Positions 22,682 to 31,686 of a stretch of DNA of 64,000 bases are shown one piece after another. The DNA is from Marinobacter mangrovi (lineage in GTDB: Bacteria > Pseudomonadota > Gammaproteobacteria > Pseudomonadales > Oleiphilaceae). The notes below the pieces were generated by a model, which was given only the letters and a program-made list of their open reading frames with translations, did no database searches and had not been told where the DNA came from. Location: NCBI RefSeq assembly GCF_016798325.1, contig NZ_JAERVO010000002.1:248001-312000 (forward strand), in the 5' to 3' direction. The first letter of the stretch is position 1; each line of letters starts with the position of its first letter. A program made the position numbers and the translations under genes.

Positions 22682-23937
22682 CCCCACAAGCAAGTGCCAT
22701 CACCAACGCCCGGTTGCCGGGGCAGACCGGTCTGTTCCGACTGCCGATCCGCGATGGCCGGTTTGGTGCGCCACAGGCACTGGAGGATCTCACCCCGGTG
22801 GCCGACGGGGAGCTGGATGCCGGCGGTAATCTGGTAACGCCGCCGTTTGTCGAGCCCCACATCCACCTGGATGCCGCCCTCACGGCCGGGGAGCCCCGCT
22901 GGAATCGCAGCGGCACGTTGTTCGAAGGCATCGAGTGCTGGGCCGAGCGCAAGCCGATGCTGTCGCGGGATGACGTGATCCAGCGGGCCGAAGACACCCT
23001 GCGCCTGTTCGCCGCCCACGGCATCCAGTATGTGCGTACTCATGTGGATGTTACCGACCCATCGCTGGTCGCACTGGAAGCCATGGTGGAGGTACGCGAG
23101 CGGGTCAGCGACTTCGTCGATCTGCAGATTGTGGCGTTTCCGCAGGAGGGCATCCTGTCGTTTCCCGGGGGGCGCGACCTGATGGGCAAAGCCCTGGAGA
23201 TCGGCGCGGACGTGGTGGGCGGTATTCCGCATTTCGAACATACCCGGGACTATGGTGCCGAGTCGGTGCGTTTCCTGATGGACCTGGCGGAGCGCCACGA
23301 TCGATTGGTGGATGTCCATTGCGACGAAATTGACGATCCGGCCTCGCGCTTCCTGGAGGTCCTTGCCGCTGAGGCCCTGGCCCGGGATTACGGACGTCGG
23401 GTGAGTGCCAGCCACACCTGCGCCATGCACTCCTATGACGATGCTTATTGCAGCCGTCTGTTCCGCCTGCTGACCAAGGCTGACCTCCGCTTTGTCGCCC
23501 TGCCGACCGAAAACCTCCACCTGCAGGGACGTTTTGACGGCTATCCCAAGCGCCGAGGCATTACCCGCGTGCCGGAACTGCTGGATGCCGGACTCAAGGT
23601 GGCGATGGGGCAGGACTCGATCCGCGACCCCTGGTACCCGATGGGCAATGGCAACCTGCTGCGCACGCTGGATGTCGGGCTGCACGCTTGCCACATGTTG
23701 GGCATGGACCGTATTGAAACCGCGCTGGAGCTGATCACCGACAACGGCGCTGCCGTTCTCAACCTGTCGGAATACGGCATCGGGACCGGCCTCCCGGCGC
23801 GTTGTGTCGTGCTGAACGGCGCCACCCCCTACGATGTCCTGCGCAACCAGTCGCCAGTGCTGGCTTCGGTCCGGGATGGTCGCGTCCTGGTGGAGCGAGT
23901 CCCGACACCGCTGGCGGTCAACGGCTGGACTGCCTGA
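22678..23937 (+). CDS. codA: Cytosine deaminase
   Basis: Deaminates cytosine to uracil and ammonia, feeding nitrogen and pyrimidine salvage. 419 residues, close to E. coli CodA (427). Amidohydrolase features: metal-binding PHIHLDAA near residue 61, VRTHVDVTDP near 121, VDVHCDEIDD with the metal His near 214 and catalytic Glu nearby, ASHTCAMHSY with another His near 246, and GQDSIRDPWYPMGNG with the metal Asp near 314. The codon for Met1 overlaps the pucR stop. Translational coupling with codB-pucR-codA is likely. Confidence 0.95.
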   Translation: MTPQASAITNARLPGQTGLFRLPIRDGRFGAPQALEDLTPVADGELDAGGNLVTPPFVEPHIHLDAALTAGEPRWNRSGTLFEGIECWAERKPMLSRDDVIQRAEDTLRLFAAHGIQYVRTHVDVTDPSLVALEAMVEVRERVSDFVDLQIVAFPQEGILSFPGGRDLMGKALEIGADVVGGIPHFEHTRDYGAESVRFLMDLAERHDRLVDVHCDEIDDPASRFLEVLAAEALARDYGRRVSASHTCAMHSYDDAYCSRLFRLLTKADLRFVALPTENLHLQGRFDGYPKRRGITRVPELLDAGLKVAMGQDSIRDPWYPMGNGNLLRTLDVGLHACHMLGMDRIETALELITDNGAAVLNLSEYGIGTGLPARCVVLNGATPYDVLRNQSPVLASVRDGRVLVERVPTPLAVNGWTA

Positions 23938-24177
23938 CCCCCTTTGCAAAGTGACCCGGTCGGGTTGTCATATCCGGCCATTGTGAACAAAGCGTGACCG
24001 GTTGGCAGAAAACCACCGCGTCACGCTTCCTATACTCCGCTCATCTCCTCGCGGTCTGTGCCGGTCGAAAGAAGGCCTGTGCAGTGGAGATGTACTTCTG
24101 GGCGACACGGACATCGCCGGCAGTCAGAGGCTCAATAACAACAATCCTCTACATTACTGACTCATGGATGACACGCG

Positions 24178-25197
24178 ATGCAATCGTCCAACCGCATGGC
24201 TTACAACGTGCCTATCGTTTCGGTGCGCTATGCGCGCCGTTTCGTTCGCTTTATGGAAGGCAAGGGCATCGGGCGTCGGGCGCTCCTGAAGGAATCCGGT
24301 GTCGATGTGGATCAGTTGGCCAACCCCGAGGCTTTCCTGTCGATGAATCAGGTCATCGGCATCATCCACCAGGCCGAGTGGCTGATACAGGACGAGCGAA
24401 CGCCCTTCGAATTCGGTCAGCAACTGGATTTTCCGGCCCACGGGCTGCTCGGTTACGCACTGCTGGGTCAGCAGGAGCAGGATCGTCGCAAGCTGGTCAG
24501 CATGATCGTCCAGTATCTGCGGGTGTGTCTGCCGGTTATGGACATGGAATTGAGTTCGACCGGCTCCAGCGTCAGTATCCGCTTGCGGGACAACTGGGAT
24601 CTGGGTGAGCTGCGCGCCTTCATGGCCAAAATCTACATGGGGAGCATCCACGCGCTGGCGTCGCAGGTCTGCAGTCATTTTCGCTTCGAGTTCGACTTCC
24701 CGAGCAGCGTGGATCCCCGGCACTGGGAGAAGCTGGCCCGGGGGTCGGAAATGCACTTTGGCTGTCCTTTCAACCAGGTCACCATGCCGCTGACCGGAGG
24801 GCCGACGAAGGATTCCGAGCAGGACCTGGCCTATTCCCTGGCGCGCGCCCGCTCTCGGGAGGAAATGGAGCCGGAATCCGTCCGCGAGATCGTTACCCGG
24901 GTGCGTGAACGTTTGATGAATCACCCGGGGCGGGGCGGGGACCTGGACACCGTCGCCGCCGACCTCGATATGAGCCCACGCTCTCTGCGTCATCACCTGG
25001 CGCAAGCGAACACCTCGTTTCGCGACATCCGCAACGACATCCGGCGCACCTTCGCCACGCGCTACCTGACCGAGACGGACCTACCGCTGGATGTGATTGC
25101 CGACAGGATGGGGTTCAGTGACCAGGCCAGCTTCACCCGGGCTTTCCGCAGTTGGACCGGTCAAACACCGGGCGAAGTGCGTCGTCAGGGCCGCTGA
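24178..25197 (+). CDS. AraC-family regulator with AraC-binding-type N-terminal domain
   Basis: 339 residues. The N-terminal domain (about 20-200) resembles the arabinose-binding-domain-of-AraC group PF12625 found in OruR/ArgR-like regulators: LLKESGVDVDQLANPEAFLS and GLLGYALLG. The C-terminal double helix-turn-helix (about 235-338) contains LDTVAADLDMSPRSLRHHL and LDVIADRMGFSDQASFTRAFRSWTGQTPGEVR. Regulators of this type control fatty-acid, alkane or amino-acid genes in Marinobacter and Pseudomonas; the ligand here is unknown. Downstream, on the same strand, are two exported proteins that may be targets. The start lacks a clear ribosome site. Confidence 0.87.
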   Translation: MQSSNRMAYNVPIVSVRYARRFVRFMEGKGIGRRALLKESGVDVDQLANPEAFLSMNQVIGIIHQAEWLIQDERTPFEFGQQLDFPAHGLLGYALLGQQEQDRRKLVSMIVQYLRVCLPVMDMELSSTGSSVSIRLRDNWDLGELRAFMAKIYMGSIHALASQVCSHFRFEFDFPSSVDPRHWEKLARGSEMHFGCPFNQVTMPLTGGPTKDSEQDLAYSLARARSREEMEPESVREIVTRVRERLMNHPGRGGDLDTVAADLDMSPRSLRHHLAQANTSFRDIRNDIRRTFATRYLTETDLPLDVIADRMGFSDQASFTRAFRSWTGQTPGEVRRQGR

Positions 25198-25526
25198 TCC
25201 TTGATGGCTGATCGGGCCAGTCTGCGAGACATTCAAGAAATTTGACCCGTTTCACGATTCCCGCGAATAGCCGCTCCGCTTTCCGTTTTTGTCAAAGCCC
25301 TTGCCGTTTCTGGCAATGACCGTCTTGCCTCTCAACCCGCTTAATAACAGTGACGCACTGTGCCCGAGCCGGCCGGTGCGAACGGCCCTGCCTGCTTTCA
25401 CAGGGCCCTGGCAGTTATCTGTCATGACGAATGCAGATGACAAGGAGACGCCGCAAGATCGGACCTCATCGATGCAGTCTGCGAGCCCTACAAAAACAGT
25501 AAATACGCTCACTTAGAGGACGAATC
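25198..25526. other. Intergenic region before the surface protein gene
   Basis: About 330 nt. Short open frames exist on both strands (for example 25289-25516 plus) but none has a ribosome site or recognisable sequence. AGAGGACG just before 25527 serves as the ribosome site of the next gene. No clear promoter or repeat was recognised. Confidence 0.4.
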
Positions 25527-27341
25527 ATGAATTCGACGACTGTACGCAGGAAAACGCGCCTGTTGCCGTCCGCCATTGGCGCCGCGGCACTCATGGCGGC
25601 CAGTGGCGCTGCGACCGCCGAACCTGTATCCCTGACCCTTCAATACACCTGTCCGTTCCCGCTGATCGGGGAACAGCCCATCGTGGCCGAGATCTCATCG
25701 GACATCCCGTCCGAGGCGACGGTGGGTGAAGCCGTTGGTCCGTTCCAGATCGAAGCAATTACCACCGTCAACGAGACCTCGCGCACCGGCCTGAAGCTCG
25801 TGGGCTCGGCGACCATTGAGGGCACCGCCACATCCACCAACATCATCAGTACGGTCACCGGTGACCAGGAAATCGTGGTGCCGCTGACGATTCCGCAATC
25901 GGACATCCCCGATACCAGCGGGTCGTTCACCATTCCGGCCTCCGGCGAAGCGGCCGCCCAGACCTTCACCGCCGCCCAGGTGGGCGAGGGCACCATCAAC
26001 GTTGGCGGCCTGGTGCTGGAAATGACTGCGCGCACCGCCGACGGCAGCATCGCGCCGGATCCCATCGGTCAGTTCACCGCGGACTGTACCCAGCTCGCGG
26101 ATCAGGACACGGTCCTGCAGACCTTCCAGATCGTGAGCGGCGAGCCGGACCCCGAGCCGTCCATCGCCGTGGCGCCTGAGGAAGTGGACTTCGGTGACGT
26201 GCAGTCCGGCTTGACCGGCGAACAGTCGGTCACGGTCTCCAACGAAGGCGGTGCGGCCCTGGGCGTCAACGGCATTACCCTGGGTGGTGCCAACGCAGAT
26301 GCCTTCATGCAGACCAACAACTGTACGACGGTGGCGCCGGGTGAAAGCTGCAGCGTCGACCTGACCTACTACGCCACCGGCGAGGGCGACCAGACCGCCA
26401 CGCTGACCATCCAGTCCGGCGATCCGGAGAATCCGACCGTTGAGATACCGCTGACCGGCACCAGCTACATGCAGGCGTTGCCGGAAATCAGTGTCGACCC
26501 GGCCAGTGTCGACTTCGGCACCATCCAGGTGGGCACCAGCAGCGAGAAGACGGTGACCGTCAACAACACCGGTTCGGCGGCCCTGAACGTCACGGCGATC
26601 TCCCTGAGTGGCGCTAATGCCGGAGACTTCATGCAGACCAGCGACTGCGCCACCGTGGCGGCGGACGAAAGCTGCACGGTCACCGTGACCTACACCGCCA
26701 ACACAGCGGCTGCGAGTGCCGCCACCCTGACCATCGAGTCGGACGACGCCGAGAATCCGGCGGTGGACGTGGCCCTGACTGGCGAAGGCGACGATGGCAG
26801 CTCCGGCACCGTCGACTTCCTGCTGGATCTGGAAGGCAACACCCACATCAAGGCCTCCGATTCCAGCCTGCCACTCAACGGGACCATCGATGCCGTATTG
26901 AACCTGGCGACTGGCATGTACACCGCTGACCTCAACATCGAACCGACCAGCGGCTCTTTCCAGGTGCTGAAGCTGTTCAAGCGCCTGAAAGCCACCGCGA
27001 ACGTCGAGTTTGAGCCGGTTGATGAAACCACCGGCACCCTGATCGACGGCACCCTGACGGCCAAGTCCGTGCTGTATGTGAACGTGCCCAAGGTCACGGT
27101 CAACCTGTTCGGCTTCAAGCTGCCGATCGGTGGCGGTGACGAGTGCCGCACCGTCGAGCCGGTCACCATCAACATGCAGACACCGGACGGTGAAACCTTC
27201 GCACCGCTGGAAGGTGGCAACCTGACTGGCACCTATGCGCTGCCGCCTCTGGAACATTGTGGGGGTCTGACCGACATCCTGAACCTGTTCCTGGCCGGTG
27301 ACGGCAACACCATTGATCTGGCACTGACGCCCAACCTGTAA
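25527..27341 (+). CDS. Exported protein with DUF6801-like and two choice-of-anchor-D (ASH-like) domains
   Basis: 604 residues. Signal peptide 1-31 (AALMAASGAATAEP). Residues about 32-200 (LTLQYTCPFPLIGEQP and following) resemble the DUF6801 beta-sandwich. Then come two tandem choice-of-anchor-D units (about 212-310 and 321-420), each with VDFG, a G-A-N-A-x-x-F-M-Q-T segment, a Cys-x8-9-Cys pair and L-T-I-x-S-D/G-D. The last 180 residues form a lipid-transfer-like or barrel-like beta-rich domain with a Cys pair. There is no anchor motif, so it is periplasmic, secreted or outer-surface. It has very low charge except Asp/Glu, typical of halophilic marine surface proteins. Function unknown. Confidence 0.75.
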   Translation: MNSTTVRRKTRLLPSAIGAAALMAASGAATAEPVSLTLQYTCPFPLIGEQPIVAEISSDIPSEATVGEAVGPFQIEAITTVNETSRTGLKLVGSATIEGTATSTNIISTVTGDQEIVVPLTIPQSDIPDTSGSFTIPASGEAAAQTFTAAQVGEGTINVGGLVLEMTARTADGSIAPDPIGQFTADCTQLADQDTVLQTFQIVSGEPDPEPSIAVAPEEVDFGDVQSGLTGEQSVTVSNEGGAALGVNGITLGGANADAFMQTNNCTTVAPGESCSVDLTYYATGEGDQTATLTIQSGDPENPTVEIPLTGTSYMQALPEISVDPASVDFGTIQVGTSSEKTVTVNNTGSAALNVTAISLSGANAGDFMQTSDCATVAADESCTVTVTYTANTAAASAATLTIESDDAENPAVDVALTGEGDDGSSGTVDFLLDLEGNTHIKASDSSLPLNGTIDAVLNLATGMYTADLNIEPTSGSFQVLKLFKRLKATANVEFEPVDETTGTLIDGTLTAKSVLYVNVPKVTVNLFGFKLPIGGGDECRTVEPVTINMQTPDGETFAPLEGGNLTGTYALPPLEHCGGLTDILNLFLAGDGNTIDLALTPNL

Positions 27342-27349
27342 GGCATGGC

Positions 27350-27415
27350 CGGGCGCCCCCTGGGGCGTCCTGATGCTCGCAGTAGGGGGCCAAGGCGGCC
27401 CCCGATAACAACAAG
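27350..27415 (+). terminator. Two hairpins between the paired exported protein genes
   Basis: GGCGCCCC/GGGGCGTC and GGGGGCC/GGCCCCC can each fold between 27341 and 27434. There is no T-run, so read-through into the next gene is likely; they may instead protect the transcript or set relative expression of the two genes. Confidence 0.35.
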
Positions 27416-27433
27416 CAACAAGGGAACATCACT

Positions 27434-28240
27434 ATGAAAAGCCTGAAACTCACAGCCCTGGCGCTGGCTGTATCCGGACTGCCCCTGGCGGCGCAGGCCG
27501 AACTGAAGGCGCTCGACGACTCCGCAATGGGCGGCATTACCGGCCAGGCCGGTGTCACCATTGAACTGGAAACCCAGGTCAACATCGGCGAGGTCCGTTA
27601 CACCGACGAGGGCACGCTGGCGGTCAGCGACGTCTTTATCGGCGGCGCCAACCGGGACGACATGTTCTCGGAGCTGGGCTTTGCCATCCCCAATGAGGCC
27701 ACCGATCTGATCGATAACATCAAGATCAACATCGACGTGTTGGAGGACGGCGATGCGGCGATTGACGTCTTCCCGCTCTACGGCTCGCCGATCGACTTCG
27801 CGGTGCGCACCGGCGCCTGGGAACTGCGTGGCGATACCGACAGCACGGTGATTATGGACAACCTGTCGATCGAAGGCCTCGCCACCGAGCTGAAAATCCG
27901 TGTGGACACGGCCACCGACAAGCTCAACCTGAAAACCCGCTTCGCCATCGACGACATGGACGTGGACGTGCCGTTCATGGCGGTCGGTATCCGCGACCTG
28001 GAGCTGACCGGTGCCGGCTACGACGACTCGCCGAACATCGTGACCCTGGGTGCGATTGCCGATATCGACGTCTACAAGGCACCTAACGGTGCGGGGAACG
28101 ACAGCCTGGCGGTGGATCTCAACACCTTCGATGCGGACATGAACATCGGCGGCGTCCTGGTGGGGGGCACCTCCATCGGGTCCGTGGCGTTTGACGATCT
28201 GTCCATACAGAACACGCAGATGCGCATCTACGGCCACTGA
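27434..28240 (+). CDS. DUF6160-family (FilA-like) exported protein
   Basis: 268 residues. Signal peptide MKSLKLTALALAVSGLPLAAQA, then the family hallmark LDDSAMGGITGQAGVTIELE, found at the start of the mature part of DUF6160/FilA-like proteins. The remainder is a beta-rich, strongly acidic repeat-like region of I-x-I-D/N stretches without Cys. FilA is reported as part of Acinetobacter pilus-like structures, but most homologues are uncharacterised. It lies 92 nt after the preceding exported protein gene and is followed by a strong terminator, so the two are probably one transcription unit. Confidence 0.78.
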   Translation: MKSLKLTALALAVSGLPLAAQAELKALDDSAMGGITGQAGVTIELETQVNIGEVRYTDEGTLAVSDVFIGGANRDDMFSELGFAIPNEATDLIDNIKINIDVLEDGDAAIDVFPLYGSPIDFAVRTGAWELRGDTDSTVIMDNLSIEGLATELKIRVDTATDKLNLKTRFAIDDMDVDVPFMAVGIRDLELTGAGYDDSPNIVTLGAIADIDVYKAPNGAGNDSLAVDLNTFDADMNIGGVLVGGTSIGSVAFDDLSIQNTQMRIYGH

Positions 28241-28258
28241 GCCGCTGCAGGCCTTATA

Positions 28259-28290
28259 CCCCCGACGCCTGTCGTCGGGGGTGCTTTTCT
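28259..28290 (+). terminator. Rho-independent terminator after the DUF6160 gene
   Basis: 8-bp stem CCCCCGAC/GTCGGGGG (28259-28266 with 28274-28281), 7-nt loop, then TGCTTTTCT. Confidence 0.75.
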
Positions 28291-28539
28291 CCTGGTCGGA
28301 CATCACCGGCTTTGCCGACGGCCACCGTCGATCTTGCCCCTTACGTGACTTTCCAACAGCGCAACCCCGGCGATGTGATTGGGCACGCACGCATGAGCAA
28401 ATGTCGCTGGCATATTACTGCCGGGTTCGAAATAATGAACTATCGTTAATATAAAGGCGGATGCAGGGACGTCTTAACTATTTTCGGCAAGTGGTTCGAC
28501 GGGAGGTCCGGCCGCTGTCCCAGGCAAGAGCACACGGGT

Positions 28540-29340
28540 TTGACGGCGATTCCATTTCGCATTCTGCTGTGGGTGTTGTTATTGCAGTCCGGTTGGTGCT
28601 GGTCAGACGAGGCCGCGTCGACCGACACTGACGAGCCGGGTCGGGTACTGGTTGCCGCCCTGGCCGAAGTGGATTATCCCCCCTTTTACTACACCGAGGC
28701 GGGGCAGCTGACCGGCATTTCCGTCGATGTCCTCAACTACCTGGCCGATCAGCTCAAACTCCGTATCACTTATAAACGCTTATCCTGGCCGCGGGTCCTG
28801 CAATCGCTGGAGCGTGGCCGCGTGGATATCGTAACGACCTATTCCTACACGCCGGAGCGGGCCCGGGATGTGATCTATGTCCACGAGCCGCACGCCACGG
28901 AAATCAATGTGTTCTTCACCCGGACCGACTCGGATGTGTTATTTGATGGCGATCTCCATGCGCTGTCGGGCCAGATGATCGGCATGATCCGCGGGTACAG
29001 CTATGGGCTGGCGTTCGACGACGCGGATTTTATACGCAAGGACAGCGTGCTGGATGAGAGAACCCTGGTGCGGATGGTGGCCGGCGAGCGCTTTAATGTC
29101 GCGATCGGCAATCCTTTCGCGATTCGGCTGGAGGCCAAGCGGCAAGGGGTGGAGGACGAGATCCGGTTGCTCAGTCCACCGGTGGACATGAGCCCGATCT
29201 ACATGGCAATCAGTCGTCAGTATCCGGATGCGGAAGGGTTGGCCGATGCTTTTGGCGACGCCATACGCTATCTCAAGGCATCCCCGATGTACGAAGACTG
29301 GCTCGAGCGCTATGGCATGAACGACTTCTCGGATGAATGA
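28540..29340 (+). CDS. Periplasmic solute-binding protein, family 3 (PBPb-type)
   Basis: 266 residues. Signal peptide (ILLWVLLLQSGWCWSDE), then PBPb features: DYPPFYYTEAGQLTGISVDVLNYLADQL, the GRVDIVTTYSYTPERA segment and a final LKASPMYEDWLERYG. These bind amino acids or other small molecules. No permease or ATPase gene is adjacent, so it is an orphan that may feed a sensor or a distant ABC transporter. The start is uncertain: TTG at 28540 is the most upstream plausible codon just before the signal peptide, and GGGAGG at 28500 is too far away to serve it. Confidence 0.74.
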   Translation: MTAIPFRILLWVLLLQSGWCWSDEAASTDTDEPGRVLVAALAEVDYPPFYYTEAGQLTGISVDVLNYLADQLKLRITYKRLSWPRVLQSLERGRVDIVTTYSYTPERARDVIYVHEPHATEINVFFTRTDSDVLFDGDLHALSGQMIGMIRGYSYGLAFDDADFIRKDSVLDERTLVRMVAGERFNVAIGNPFAIRLEAKRQGVEDEIRLLSPPVDMSPIYMAISRQYPDAEGLADAFGDAIRYLKASPMYEDWLERYGMNDFSDE

Positions 29341-29343
29341 TCC

Positions 29344-29374
29344 TGGCGCCGGCACCCTTCGGGAGCCGGCGCCA
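29344..29374. terminator. Hairpin between convergent solute-binding protein and ohr genes
   Basis: 10-bp stem TGGCGCCGGC/GCCGGCGCCA with an 11-nt loop. Lies between the two stop codons; no T-run. Confidence 0.45.
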
Positions 29375-29381
29375 CAATGCA

Positions 29382-29810
29382 TTAATCGACGCGGGTCAGT
29401 GTGACGTCGATGTTGTTGCGGGTGGCGTTGGAGTAAGGGCAGACCTGGTGGGCCCGGTCGATCAGGGTCTGGGCCTGTTCATCGTCCATACCCGGCAGGC
29501 TGATGCGCAGTTCTACCTCAATGCCGAATCCGTTGTTGAGCGGTCCAATCCCGACCACACCTTCAATCGATGCATCCTTGGGCATGGACAGCTTGTCCCG
29601 ACCAGCGACGAACTGCATCGCACCGATGAAACAGGCGGAATAGCCCGCGGCAAACAGCTGTTCCGGGTTGGTGCCGTCGCCGCCGGCGCCACCCATTTCC
29701 TTGGGCACCGTCAGGGAGACATCCAGCACGCCGTCGGATGAAACGGCACGACCGACACGGCCCCCGGTGGCTTCTGCATAGGCGCGATAGGCAACACTTT
29801 CAAGAGACAT
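29382..29810 (-). CDS. ohr: Organic hydroperoxide resistance protein Ohr
   Basis: Thiol peroxidase of the OsmC/Ohr family that reduces fatty-acid and other organic hydroperoxides using lipoyl groups. 142 residues from ATG 29810, which has GAGGAG 8 nt upstream; an upstream ATG at 29825 overlaps the ribosome site. The two catalytic cysteines are C60 in [10 protein letters not shown] and C124 in [26 protein letters not shown] is the family hallmark. It is downstream of ohrR on the same strand, with an operator-like palindrome between them, the usual arrangement. Confidence 0.95.
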   Translation of the reverse strand: MSLESVAYRAYAEATGGRVGRAVSSDGVLDVSLTVPKEMGGAGGDGTNPEQLFAAGYSACFIGAMQFVAGRDKLSMPKDASIEGVVGIGPLNNGFGIEVELRISLPGMDDEQAQTLIDRAHQVCPYSNATRNNIDVTLTRVD

Positions 29811-29930
29811 AGAATCACTCCTCAATTGTTCAGGCCCTGATGGGCTTTAGCTGGTTGCCGGAATTAACCTTGTCCCGGCGGTTGCAGAGGCGCGCTGTCA
29901 CGTCATGGCCTCGCTGTGTTTATTAAATTA

Positions 29931-29951
29931 GCGCACAAATATATTGTGCGC
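29931..29951. promoter_or_regulatory. Probable OhrR operator
   Basis: Perfect inverted repeat GCGCACAA / TTGTGCGC (8-bp arms, 5-nt ATATA spacer) in the ohrR-ohr gap, about 120 nt before the ohr start. Position and symmetry fit an OhrR dimer site; a matching second site before ohrR was not found. Confidence 0.6.
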
Positions 29952-29997
29952 AAGTTAAATGGGTGAATAAATCGTCACGCGCTCGGGCCAGGTGCCG

Positions 29998-30447
29998 TCA
30001 GAGCGCATCCTGCAGGCTCTTGCGCAGTTTCAGAAGGTCCTCTTTCAGGGCCACGAGGCTATCGACGTCCCGGTCACTGGCTTTGACGATGCAGGCGGGA
30101 ATGTCCCGGGCGCGGTCGCGCATGGCTCGGCCGGCCTCGGTCAGGTGCAGTTCTACCACCCGTTCGTCGGCCTGGCGGCGTACGCGCTTGAGCAGGCCGT
30201 CGGCTTCCAGGCGCTTGAGCAGCGGGGTGAGTGATCCGGAATCGGTCAACAGGCGTTTGCTCATCTCACCGACGGTAATGCCATCCGACTCCCACAGCAC
30301 CAGCATGGCCAGGTACTGCGGGTACGTCAGGCCCAATTCTTTAAGGAAGGGTTTGTAAACCTTGGTCATCAGCAGCGATGTGGAATGCAGGGCAAAACAC
30401 AGCTGGTTTTCCAGCAGCAGTTCGCGACAGTGGTCCTGTTCGGCCAT
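29998..30447 (-). CDS. ohrR: OhrR, MarR-family organic peroxide sensor
   Basis: 149 residues, winged-helix MarR fold. The peroxide-sensing Cys is at residue 17 within [12 protein letters not shown], the OhrR signature. The recognition helix region reads [29 protein letters not shown]. Oxidation of the Cys releases DNA and derepresses ohr. There is an additional Cys at residue 7 but none near residue 127, so it may be a one-Cys sensor relying on small thiols, although that needs alignment. AAGGAG lies 7 nt before ATG. Confidence 0.93.
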   Translation of the reverse strand: MAEQDHCRELLLENQLCFALHSTSLLMTKVYKPFLKELGLTYPQYLAMLVLWESDGITVGEMSKRLLTDSGSLTPLLKRLEADGLLKRVRRQADERVVELHLTEAGRAMRDRARDIPACIVKASDRDVDSLVALKEDLLKLRKSLQDAL

Positions 30448-30598
30448 GGGGGACTCCTTGGGTATCTGCGGGTAATTTAACGCGCCAGATAATGGTCTGC
30501 CAAATAGTGGTACCGCGAAACGCTCAACCCTTGGCGACGGCAGCCCGTGTCTCTAAAGTAGAAGCATCGAAAGAGAATGCTGTAAACGTTTCAGGAGT

Positions 30599-30755
30599 GT
30601 AGGTTGGGCTGACGCAGGAAGCCCAACAATAAGGGGACACCGGACGTCTCCGTTATCGCGTACAGGATTGAACCATGAATTTTCAAGAACCGGCTGGTTA
30701 GAGAAGATTGGCCGCACACTCTGTGTGTTGGGCTTCCTGCGTCAGCCCAACGTAC
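30599..30755. repeat. Paired inverted-repeat element, copy 1 (REP/MITE-like)
   Basis: Two 30-nt arms in opposite orientation, 30599-30629 and 30726-30755, with one mismatch. Each arm is itself partly palindromic, GTTGGGCT... and ...AGCCCAAC around GACGCAGGA. About 96 nt of non-repeated DNA separates the arms. The arms recur at 54841-54982. The element lies in the gap before the sirtuin gene; no transposase is present. Confidence 0.8.
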
Positions 30756-30795
30756 GCGTCGCTCGCAACGTTCTCGACTGTATTGGAGCTCATCT

Positions 30796-31656
30796 ATGAC
30801 CACCGACCCTGCCCCCGAAGTCAATGAACACTCCCGGCAGGCGGGCGAGCAGCTGTCGGCTTTTATCCAGCATCATCCCAACCTGCTGATCCTGACCGGT
30901 GCCGGCGTCAGCACCGATTCGGGCATTCCCGATTACCGTGACGGAAAGGGCGCCTGGAAACGCAAGCAGCCGGTGCAGCATCAATCCTTCATGACCGAGG
31001 ACAAGGTGCGTCGGCGCTATTGGGGGCGCAGCCTGATCGGCTGGCCGGTCATCCGCAACGCCCAACCCAATCCCGCTCATTTCCTGGTGGCCGAACTGGA
31101 GCAGAGGGCGCACACCCGTCTGGTGGTGACCCAGAACGTGGATCGTTTGCACCAGCGGGCCGGCAGCCAGTCAGTGCTCGACCTGCACGGTCGGGCCGAC
31201 GAGGTGATCTGCATGGATTGCGGGTATCGCTGCAACCGCGACGAGGTTCACGAACGCTGCAGCGACATGAACCCGGATTTCCGGCACTTCAGCGCCGCTA
31301 CGGCACCGGACGGGGACGCGGACCTGGACGTGGACTTCAGCGAATTCCAGGTTGCCGACTGTCCCCATTGTGGCGGCATCCTGAAACCGGACGTGGTGTT
31401 TTTCGGGGATTTCGTGCCCAAGCCGCGAGTAACGCGGGCACTGGACGTCCTCCGGGAAAGTGACGGTCTGCTGGTGATTGGCTCGTCATTGATGGTGTAT
31501 TCAGGATTTCGTTTCTGCCGTTATGCCCGGGAGTGGGGCAAACCCATGGCGACGCTGAACCTGGGACACACCCGCGCGGACGATATGTCCACCCTCAAGC
31601 TCGACGCCCGCATCGGCGAGACGCTGCAGGCCGCGCTGGACAGCCTGCCGGCCTGA
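30796..31656 (+). CDS. Sir2-family NAD-dependent deacylase (sirtuin, class II-like)
   Basis: 286 residues. Rossmann motif LTGAGVSTDSGIPDYR at 34-48, TQNVDRLH at 112-119, and catalytic His131 in LHGRAD. Zinc cysteines are C139/C142 and C189/C192 (CMDC and CPHC). A 45-residue insertion between the Cys pairs, FRHFSAATAPDGDADLDVDFSE, is acidic. The YRDGKGAWKRKQP segment and overall pattern recall SIRT4-type class II enzymes. Family activity: removal of acyl groups from protein lysines with NAD+. The substrate is unknown. There is no obvious ribosome site right before the ATG. Confidence 0.9.
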   Translation: MTTDPAPEVNEHSRQAGEQLSAFIQHHPNLLILTGAGVSTDSGIPDYRDGKGAWKRKQPVQHQSFMTEDKVRRRYWGRSLIGWPVIRNAQPNPAHFLVAELEQRAHTRLVVTQNVDRLHQRAGSQSVLDLHGRADEVICMDCGYRCNRDEVHERCSDMNPDFRHFSAATAPDGDADLDVDFSEFQVADCPHCGGILKPDVVFFGDFVPKPRVTRALDVLRESDGLLVIGSSLMVYSGFRFCRYAREWGKPMATLNLGHTRADDMSTLKLDARIGETLQAALDSLPA

Positions 31657-31686
31657 TGCCGTGACTCTGCCTTACTGGGGCACACT

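Noticed and set aside
22546-23949. Long minus-strand frame opposite codA
   Set aside because: No motifs and full overlap with cytosine deaminase, whose catalytic residues are all present.
25695-27257. Minus-strand frame opposite the exported choice-of-anchor-D protein
   Set aside because: Shadow; the plus strand has a signal peptide and repeated domains.
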